A model generated the notes under the pieces. It did no database searches. It was not told where the DNA came from and was given only the letters and a program-made list of their open reading frames with translations. A program made the translations under genes and the position numbers. A stretch of DNA of 5,578 bases from NCBI GenBank assembly GCA_947464665.1, contig CANHXV010000133.1:1-5578 (forward strand). Reading direction: 5' to 3'. The stretch is from Comamonadaceae bacterium. Lineage in GTDB: Bacteria > Pseudomonadota > Gammaproteobacteria > Burkholderiales > Burkholderiaceae_C. This document shows, in pieces, positions 1 to 4,403 of the stretch. The first letter of the stretch is position 1. Every line of letters begins with the position of its first letter.

Positions 1-319
1 CTGTGGAGTGCCAGTTGTCGAAGGCGATGTGAAAACCGTCGAGGTAAGGCTTGCGGCCTGCGGCTATGTTGGCCACAAACTGCTGGGGTGTGATGCCTGC
101 TTTTTCGGCGGCAATCATGATGGGGGCGCCATGCGCATCGTCTGCGCACACAAAATGCACCTCATGGCCTTGCATGCGTTGCGCGCGAACCCAGATGTCG
201 GCCTGGATGTACTCCATGATGTGACCGATGTGGAAGTTGCCATTGGCATAAGGCAAAGCGGTCGTGACAAAAATTTGTCGCTGGGCAGCAGTGGGGTTCG
301 AAACAGACGAGGCAGACAT
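1..319 (-). CDS. metG: Methionyl-tRNA synthetase, N-terminal part (cut by window start)
   Basis: This is the first 106 codons of a cytoplasmic class I aminoacyl-tRNA synthetase that attaches methionine to tRNA-Met using ATP. The translation shows the Rossmann-fold opening: TTALPYANG at residues 19-27, the class I HIGH signature at 30-33 (FHIGH), and the MetRS-typical CADDAHGAPIM block at about 59-69. The rest of the catalytic domain, the zinc-binding region, the KMSKS loop and the anticodon domain lie beyond the window. The ATG at 317-319 is chosen because it leaves the short N-terminal tail usual before the first beta strand, and no in-frame ATG lies nearby upstream. No Shine-Dalgarno-like sequence precedes it on this strand; the bases just upstream are pyrimidine-rich. 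It is divergent from apbC, an arrangement that I recall as common in Burkholderiales. The family assignment is very secure. Confidence 0.96.
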   Translation of the reverse strand, partial: MSASSVSNPTAAQRQIFVTTALPYANGNFHIGHIMEYIQADIWVRAQRMQGHEVHFVCADDAHGAPIMIAAEKAGITPQQFVANIAAGRKPYLDGFHIAFDNWHST

Positions 320-408
320 GAGGAGGCTATTTGTAGGGGAATCAGTGATTTTATGGGCTTGGGCCCTCCGATGTCGCTAAACTGCCGCCCAAGCCCCGAA
401 AGTTTCAC
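320..408. promoter_or_regulatory. Divergent metG/apbC intergenic region
   Basis: These 89 bases separate the divergent starts of metG and apbC and must hold the promoter elements of at least one of them. I cannot identify a convincing -35/-10 pair for either gene. For apbC the only ribosome-binding-like sequence is a weak GAAAG at 398-402, six bases before its ATG. The dominant visible feature is a 10-bp inverted repeat, listed separately. Confidence 0.5.
355..396. repeat. Perfect 10-bp inverted repeat in the apbC leader
   Basis: GGGCTTGGGC at 355-364 is the exact reverse complement of GCCCAAGCCC at 387-396, separated by 22 bases. As RNA in the apbC direction it would form a GC-rich stem ending 12 bases before the start codon, close to the weak GAAAG ribosome-binding sequence. 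As DNA it could be a protein-binding palindrome shared by both divergent genes. No T-run follows either arm, so it is not a typical intrinsic terminator. The symmetry is directly seen; the function is unknown. Confidence 0.7.
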
Positions 409-1497
409 ATGTCGACCTCAGAACAACTCCAAAAAGCCCTCGAATCGGTCATTGACCCCAACACTGGCAAAGATTTCGTCTCCTCCAAAGCCCTGAAGAA
501 CCTTGTTGTCGATGGCGGCAATGTGGCCTTTGATGTCGAATTGGGCTACCCCGCCAAGAGCCAAATTCCTGCACTGCGCAATGCTTTGATCGCTGCAGCC
601 AAGCAGGTGCCTGGCGTCGTCAACGTTTCAGCCAATGTCACCATGAAAATTGTGGCGCACTCAGCGCAACGCGGCGTGGCCTTGCTGCCGCAAGTGAAAA
701 ACATAGTGGCTGTGGCTTCTGGCAAGGGCGGTGTTGGCAAAAGCACCACGGCCGTGAATTTGGCCCTGGCGCTGGCAGCAGAAGGCGCCAGTGTGGGCTT
801 GCTCGATGCCGACATTTACGGCCCCAGTCAGCCCATGATGATGGGCATCGAAGGCCGGCCCGAAAGTGAAGACGGCAAAACCATGGAGCCCATGGAAAAC
901 TATGGCGTTCAAGTCATGTCAATTGGTTTCTTGGTGAACCAAGACGAAGCCATGATTTGGCGCGGTCCCATGGCCACACAGGCACTAGAGCAACTGCTGC
1001 GCCAAACCAACTGGAAAGACCTTGATTACTTGATCATCGACATGCCACCGGGCACTGGTGACATTCAACTCACCCTGAGCCAACGCGTGCCCATGACCGG
1101 CGCCGTCATTGTGACCACGCCGCAGGACATTGCATTGCTCGATGCCAAGAAGGGCATCAAAATGTTTGAAAAAGTGGGCGTGCCTATTTTGGGCATTGTG
1201 GAAAACATGGCTGTTCATGTCTGCACACAGTGTGGCCATATCGAACACATTTTTGGTGCTGACGGTGGCAAAAAAATGGCCGAAACCTACCAAATGGACT
1301 ACTTGGGTGCGCTGCCATTGAACATGCAAATTCGTTTGCAAGCTGACAACGGCAAGCCTACGGTGGTGGCCGACCCCGATGGCGAAGTGGCGGGCATTTA
1401 CAAAGCGGTGGCGCGCCAAGTGGCCATCAAAATTGCGGCCAAGGCCAAGGACTTTTCAGCGAAATTCCCCACCATCACGGTGTCCAAAAACACTTGA
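409..1497 (+). CDS. apbC: Iron-sulfur cluster carrier protein ApbC/Mrp (P-loop ATPase)
   Basis: This is a cytosolic Mrp/NBP35-family ATPase that binds and transfers Fe-S clusters to apo-proteins. The 362 residues are the usual full length. Residues about 4-85 form the N-terminal MIP18 (DUF59) domain. The MinD-like ATPase follows, with the deviant Walker A loop GKGGVGKST at 105-113 and its signature lysine K106. The switch segment DADIYGPSQP is at 133-142 and the Walker B region LIIDMPPGTGD at 208-218. The cluster-binding CxxC is C272/C275 in VCTQCGH, which in this family bridges a cluster across a dimer. The ATG is preceded only by weak GAAAG; the N-terminus MSTSEQLQKAL fits the family. The gene stands alone, divergent from metG and convergent with bclA, and ends in its own terminator. 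Family assignment is secure; the particular client proteins cannot be read from sequence. The alternative symbol is mrp. Confidence 0.96.
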   Translation: MSTSEQLQKALESVIDPNTGKDFVSSKALKNLVVDGGNVAFDVELGYPAKSQIPALRNALIAAAKQVPGVVNVSANVTMKIVAHSAQRGVALLPQVKNIVAVASGKGGVGKSTTAVNLALALAAEGASVGLLDADIYGPSQPMMMGIEGRPESEDGKTMEPMENYGVQVMSIGFLVNQDEAMIWRGPMATQALEQLLRQTNWKDLDYLIIDMPPGTGDIQLTLSQRVPMTGAVIVTTPQDIALLDAKKGIKMFEKVGVPILGIVENMAVHVCTQCGHIEHIFGADGGKKMAETYQMDYLGALPLNMQIRLQADNGKPTVVADPDGEVAGIYKAVARQVAIKIAAKAKDFSAKFPTITVSKNT

Positions 1498-1535
1498 TCG
1501 AAACATGCAGCCCAGACCCAAGGCTACTTTTCAAG

Positions 1536-1559
1536 GGCTTGAAATTTTCAAGCCTTTTT
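1536..1559 (+). terminator. Intrinsic terminator of apbC, overlapping the bclA 3' end
   Basis: A perfect 9-bp inverted repeat, GGCTTGAAA (1536-1544) and TTTCAAGCC (1546-1554) around a single central base, is followed by TTTTTG then TTTT. The stem begins about 38 bases after the apbC stop codon. A real loop would open one or more A-T pairs at the tip. The stem and T-run lie within the last codons of the convergent bclA, which stops at 1548-1550. On the bclA strand no T-run follows the stem, so it should act mainly for apbC. Confidence 0.85.
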
Positions 1560-3113
1560 GTTTTCTAAATCGCGCAATCGGAAGCGCTGAATTTTGCCAG
1601 TGGCAGTTTTGGGAAGCTCAGTGATGAATTCTACAAATCTTGGGTATTTGTAGGGCGCCAATCTCTCTTTCACAAAGGCTTTGACATCTTCTTCTGTCAG
1701 TCTTTGTCCTGACTTCAGAACGACGAAGGCTTTGGTTTTGGTCAGGCCATCTGCGTCAACTTTGCCAATGACGGCGGCTTCCAAAATGGCAGGGTGTTGA
1801 ACCAAAGTGGATTCCACTTCGAAGGGTGACACATAGATGCCACTGACTTTGAGCATGTCGTCGTTGCGACCCGCGTAGGTGTAATAGCCGTCTAAGTCGC
1901 GCGAGTATTTGTCACCACTCTTGGTCCATTCGCCTTGAAAGGTGTCGCGCGTTTTTTCGCGGTTGTTCCAATACATCAATGCTGCGCTGGGGCCTTTGAT
2001 GAACAGGTCACCAATCTCGTTGTGGCCCGTGATCACTTCGCCTTGCTCGCCGCGCAATTGCACTTCGTAGCCAGGCACAGCTTTGCCTGTGGTGCCGTAG
2101 CGCACATCGCCGGGTGCATTGGACAAGAACACATGCAACATTTCAGTCGAGCCGATGCCGTCAATGATTTCGCAGCCAAAACGGGCAGTCCATCTTTCAC
2201 CAATGTCTGCGGGCAAGGCTTCGCCAGCGGATGAGCAGAGGCGCAATGCCACTTGGTCTTTTCTGGGTAAGTCAGGACTTGCTAACATGCCGCCATAGCC
2301 GGTGGGTGCGCCATAAAACACAGTGGGTTTGTGGTCTATCAAGCGCTTGAATGCGGCTTGAGGGGTGGGGCGCTCTGCCATCAACACCACGCTGGCGCCG
2401 ACGCTTAAGGGAAAGGTGAGCGCGTTGCCCAAGCCATAGGCAAAGAACAATTTGGCCGCCGAGAAAACCACATCGTTGGAACTTAAACCCAACACGCCTT
2501 TGCCGTACAACTGAGCCGTCCAATACAAATTGCCTTGCGTGTGAACCGTGCCTTTGGGGTTGCCGGTAGAGCCTGAAGAGAACAACCAGAAGGCGGGTTC
2601 GTCAGAATGAGTTTCTGCGGGCAGGCTAGGGCCTGAGGCCGAGGCCAATAAATCTTTGAAGTGCATGGTGGGCGCAGGCAAGTCGCCTTCGTGGCGTGCC
2701 ACCACGACGTGCTTGATACTTTTAGTGCCTTGCGCAATGGCCGCATTGAAAGTGCCCAGCAATGCGGAAGACACCAAGGCTGCTTGCGCACGGCTGTTGT
2801 TGATCATGAAGGCGTAATCGTCGGAAGTTAACAAAGTGTTGACGGCAACTGGAACCACACCTGCATACAGCGCACCCAAAAAAGAGACGACCCAATCGGT
2901 GCTGTCGTGCATGAGCAAGAGCACGCGCTCTTCCCGCTTGAGCCCCAACTTTCGCAGCCCGGCGGCGCACGCTCTGATTTGATCGCCCATGTCGCCGTAG
3001 GTGAGGCTGCCTGCATCGTCGATTAGCGCGATCTTTTCTTTGCGGCTGTTGTTGGCAGCAATTAAAAATTGCGCAAAGTTAAATTGTGCGGGGGGTGCTG
3101 AAGGCAGAGCCAT
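1548..3113 (-). CDS. bclA: Benzoate-CoA ligase (AMP-forming)
   Basis: This is an adenylate-forming acyl-CoA synthetase predicted to convert benzoate, ATP and CoA to benzoyl-CoA, AMP and pyrophosphate in the cytoplasm. The 521 residues are normal for the family. Visible motifs are the phosphate-binding loop SSGSTGNPKG (179-188), GIGSTEM (319-325), TKSGD (397-401) and the hinge AGRNDDMLKVSG (414-425). The C-terminal catalytic lysine is K507 in PKTATGKIQR. The segments FFAYGLGN (223-230) and STEMLHVFLSN (322-332) resemble the acyl pocket of benzoate-CoA ligases rather than long-chain or acetate enzymes. GGAG at 3120-3123, six bases before the ATG on this strand, supports the start. It is divergent from boxR and next to boxC, which makes benzoate the likely substrate; hydroxy- or aminobenzoate activity is possible. 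Its promoter probably shares the operator region with boxR. The last codons overlap the apbC terminator. Confidence 0.93.
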   Translation of the reverse strand: MALPSAPPAQFNFAQFLIAANNSRKEKIALIDDAGSLTYGDMGDQIRACAAGLRKLGLKREERVLLLMHDSTDWVVSFLGALYAGVVPVAVNTLLTSDDYAFMINNSRAQAALVSSALLGTFNAAIAQGTKSIKHVVVARHEGDLPAPTMHFKDLLASASGPSLPAETHSDEPAFWLFSSGSTGNPKGTVHTQGNLYWTAQLYGKGVLGLSSNDVVFSAAKLFFAYGLGNALTFPLSVGASVVLMAERPTPQAAFKRLIDHKPTVFYGAPTGYGGMLASPDLPRKDQVALRLCSSAGEALPADIGERWTARFGCEIIDGIGSTEMLHVFLSNAPGDVRYGTTGKAVPGYEVQLRGEQGEVITGHNEIGDLFIKGPSAALMYWNNREKTRDTFQGEWTKSGDKYSRDLDGYYTYAGRNDDMLKVSGIYVSPFEVESTLVQHPAILEAAVIGKVDADGLTKTKAFVVLKSGQRLTEEDVKAFVKERLAPYKYPRFVEFITELPKTATGKIQRFRLRDLENKKA

Positions 3114-3193
3114 GGCGATCTCCGTGATCTAGGTCATAAATTTGAGGGGTCTGCACTAAAACACTTGGGCTTTAGGGCAACTCGCGGTATAAA

Positions 3194-3207
3194 TGCACTA
3201 TCTTGCT
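3194..3207. promoter_or_regulatory. Degenerate BoxR operator-like site
   Basis: TGCA-CTATCT-TGCT matches the TGCA-N6-TGCA pattern at seven of eight defined bases. It begins 26 bases before the perfect site at 3220. By position it parallels the upstream member of the pair in front of boxC and may be a weak second site. This is inference from pattern alone. Confidence 0.4.
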
Positions 3208-3219
3208 TGCGGATGAGTA

Positions 3220-3233
3220 TGCAATAAAGTGCA
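3220..3233. promoter_or_regulatory. Probable BoxR operator O1 (TGCA-N6-TGCA)
   Basis: TGCA-ATAAAG-TGCA is a perfect match to the pattern repeated before boxC. The 18 bases at 3219-3236 are identical to 4312-4329 at 17 positions. TGCA half-sites are what I recall as characteristic of operators of the related BzdR/BoxR repressors. Placed between the ligase and the regulator gene, it could serve both autoregulation and control of bclA. Confidence 0.7.
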
Positions 3234-3306
3234 TGTTTTGTCTGTATTTGAAATTTAGGGTATTCCCTTAATTTTATTGAATAAGCATTGCAAATTCACT
3301 GTCTTT

Positions 3307-3310
3307 GGAG
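3307..3310 (+). promoter_or_regulatory. Ribosome binding site that sets the boxR start
   Basis: GGAG lies six bases before GTG at 3317. An in-frame TTG at 3305-3307 overlaps this GGAG by one base and so could not use it; nothing comparable precedes that TTG. The boxC site has the same TTGGAGAC context at the same spacing, which supports GTG 3317 as the true start. Confidence 0.75.
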
Positions 3311-3316
3311 ACTTCG

Positions 3317-4234
3317 GTGACCGAATCATCGACTGCATTTGTTGAGGTGGGGGGCTCTTTAGAGCCCTTGCGCAGCCCTTTTTTAATGGCGCTGGGCGAG
3401 CGCGTGCGCAACTTGCGTTCTCGCAAAGGCATGACCCGCAAAGCGGTTGCTTTGGCGGCCGATGTGTCCGAGCGGCACTTGGCCAATTTGGAATATGGCA
3501 CTGGCAATGTGTCTGTCTTGGTGTTGCTGCAGGTGTCTCATGCGCTGCAATGTTCATTGGCTGAATTGTTGGGTGATATCAGTACAAGTTCACCTGAGTG
3601 GTTGTTAATTCGTGAGTTGCTCGGCAAGCGCACCGAGGCCGATTTGCGGCGCGCACGCGTGCATTTGACTGAAATGTTTGGCGAGAGCGGCGACGCTAAA
3701 GCGCGCCGAACTCGCATTGCCCTCATTGGTTTGCGCGGCGCTGGCAAAACCACGCTGGGCCAGCGTTTGGCCGATGATTTGGGTTTTACCTTCATTGAAC
3801 TTAGTCGCGAAATTGAAAAGTTTGCAGGTTGCCAAATCAGTGAAATTCACAACTTGTACGGTGCCAATGCATACCGACGTTATGAGCGCAGAGCATTGGA
3901 AGAGGCCATTCAAATTTACCCCGAGGTAGTGATCGCAACGCCAGGTGGTTTGGTGTCTGATTCAGCCAATTTCAATTTGTTGCTAACGCATTGCACGACC
4001 GTTTGGTTGCAAGCAAGTGCCAACGATCACATGTCGCGGGTCGCAGCCCAGGGTGACTTACGCCCCATGGCTGCCAGTCCCGAGGCCATGGAAGATTTGA
4101 AGCGCATTTTGGAAGGGCGTTCGGCGTTTTATTCCAAAGCCGATCTCAGCATTGATACCAGTGCACAAGATGTTGAAGAAAGTCACAAGCGCTTGAAAAC
4201 GGAAGTTCGCAAACTCATTCAATGGGTTGAATAA
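3317..4234 (+). CDS. boxR: BoxR-type repressor: XRE helix-turn-helix fused to shikimate-kinase-like domain
   Basis: This is the predicted transcriptional repressor of the box genes, 305 residues from the GTG start. An XRE/HTH_3 DNA-binding domain spans about 26-86 (GERVRNLRSRKGMTRKAVALAADVS... type). A linker of about 45 residues leads to a shikimate-kinase-like domain from about 133 to the end. Its Walker A loop is intact (GLRGAGKTT, 138-146), as are TPGGL (208-212), LRPM (248-251) and the RSAFYSKAD segment (268-275). In the family (BzdR and BoxR of Azoarcus) this domain senses benzoyl-CoA instead of phosphorylating shikimate, and ligand binding releases the operator. Consistent with that, the position of the shikimate-binding aspartate in the usual F-I-D-x-D motif reads FIELS, with serine at 163. 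It sits between bclA and boxC, with TGCA-N6-TGCA sites on both sides. No terminator is seen after its TAA, so read-through into boxC is possible. The family call is secure; the inducer is inferred. Confidence 0.93.
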   Translation: MTESSTAFVEVGGSLEPLRSPFLMALGERVRNLRSRKGMTRKAVALAADVSERHLANLEYGTGNVSVLVLLQVSHALQCSLAELLGDISTSSPEWLLIRELLGKRTEADLRRARVHLTEMFGESGDAKARRTRIALIGLRGAGKTTLGQRLADDLGFTFIELSREIEKFAGCQISEIHNLYGANAYRRYERRALEEAIQIYPEVVIATPGGLVSDSANFNLLLTHCTTVWLQASANDHMSRVAAQGDLRPMAASPEAMEDLKRILEGRSAFYSKADLSIDTSAQDVEESHKRLKTEVRKLIQWVE

Positions 4235-4278
4235 GTTCTTTCGAAAACCATCAAAACCTAGGGTAAATACTTAATAAT

Positions 4279-4292
4279 TGCATTAAATTGCA
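4279..4292. promoter_or_regulatory. Probable BoxR operator O2 (TGCA-N6-TGCA)
   Basis: TGCA-TTAAAT-TGCA is a perfect match to the pattern; its second half ends two bases before the -35-like TTGAGA. It begins 34 bases before O3. The spacer differs from O1 and O3, which points to the TGCA halves as the recognised part. Confidence 0.65.
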
Positions 4293-4294
4293 TA

Positions 4295-4323
4295 TTGAGA
4301 GTATGAGTTGAATGCAATAAACT
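4295..4323 (+). promoter_or_regulatory. Candidate promoter for boxC
   Basis: TTGAGA (4295-4300, five of six consensus bases) is separated by 17 bases from TAAACT (4318-4323, four of six). The -10 element lies inside operator O3 and O2 sits directly upstream of the -35. This is the geometry expected for a promoter blocked by a bound repressor. Transcription would start near 4330. Inferred from consensus only. Confidence 0.5.
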
Positions 4324-4326
4324 GCA
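4313..4326. promoter_or_regulatory. Probable BoxR operator O3 (TGCA-N6-TGCA)
   Basis: TGCA-ATAAAC-TGCA is nearly identical to O1, with one base different over the 18-base shared block. It covers the candidate -10 of boxC, so occupancy would prevent RNA polymerase binding. Confidence 0.7.
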
Positions 4327-4393
4327 TGTCAACGCAGTTCGATTGATTTCAAAGTCTCGAACCAGAGATTCAGACCCTAGAAAGACCTTCATT

Positions 4394-4397
4394 GGAG
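4394..4397 (+). promoter_or_regulatory. Ribosome binding site of boxC
   Basis: GGAG lies six bases before ATG 4404, within a TTGGAGAC context identical to that before boxR. It is embedded in a small direct repeat: GACCTTCAT occurs at 4384-4392 and again at 4397-4405, the second copy running into the start codon. Confidence 0.8.
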
Positions 4398-4403
4398 ACC
4401 TTC

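Larger units (their letters stand above)
3114..3316. promoter_or_regulatory. Divergent bclA/boxR control region
   Basis: This AT-rich gap of about 200 bases sits between the divergent starts of bclA and boxR. It contains one perfect TGCA-N6-TGCA site (3220-3233), a degenerate copy TGCA-N6-TGCT (3194-3207) and further single TGCA words at 3152-3155 and 3289-3292. Several rightward promoter-like pairs are visible: TTGGGC-N17-TATAAA (3165-3193), TTGCTT-N16-TAAAGT (3203-3230, its -10 inside the operator) and TTGAAA-N18-TTTTAT (3248-3277). For leftward bclA transcription only a weaker pair is seen: TTGCAT-N16-GATAGT, reading the complementary strand from the operator. Which of these are used cannot be decided from sequence. 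Confidence 0.6.
4235..4403 (+). promoter_or_regulatory. boxR-boxC intergenic control region
   Basis: These 169 bases separate boxR from boxC. The first 40 or so carry no terminator hairpin. The middle holds two perfect TGCA-N6-TGCA operators and a good promoter candidate. From about 4330 to the boxC start there is a leader of roughly 74 bases, with a short inverted repeat GTTCGA (4337-4342) and TCGAAC (4357-4362) whose role is unknown. boxC and any genes after it therefore probably have their own regulated promoter. Confidence 0.7.

Noticed and set aside
321..326. AGGAGG on the + strand as a ribosome binding site
   Set aside because: No start codon with a lasting open frame follows at suitable distance; it is the complement of the bases before the metG start.
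8..496. Rightward open frame of 162 codons over metG and the apbC start
   Set aside because: It is antisense to metG, whose HIGH and CADDAHG motifs are clear, and it runs into apbC out of frame. Its translation is not protein-like.
985..1419. Leftward open frame of 144 codons inside apbC
   Set aside because: Histidine-rich antisense shadow of a gene with intact Walker and CxxC motifs.
3257..3268. AGGG-TATT-CCCT as an intrinsic terminator or operator
   Set aside because: The stem is only four base pairs and the following AT-rich run is not a clean T-tract; it also lies in the spacer of a plausible promoter.
3255..3557. Leftward open frames across the boxR 5' end and its leader
   Set aside because: They overlap the helix-turn-helix coding sequence on the opposite strand, lack a ribosome site and resemble no family I know.
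3713..4231. A separate aroK (shikimate kinase) gene
   Set aside because: The domain is in frame with the helix-turn-helix with no break, and the shikimate-binding aspartate is missing, so it is the BoxR sensor domain.
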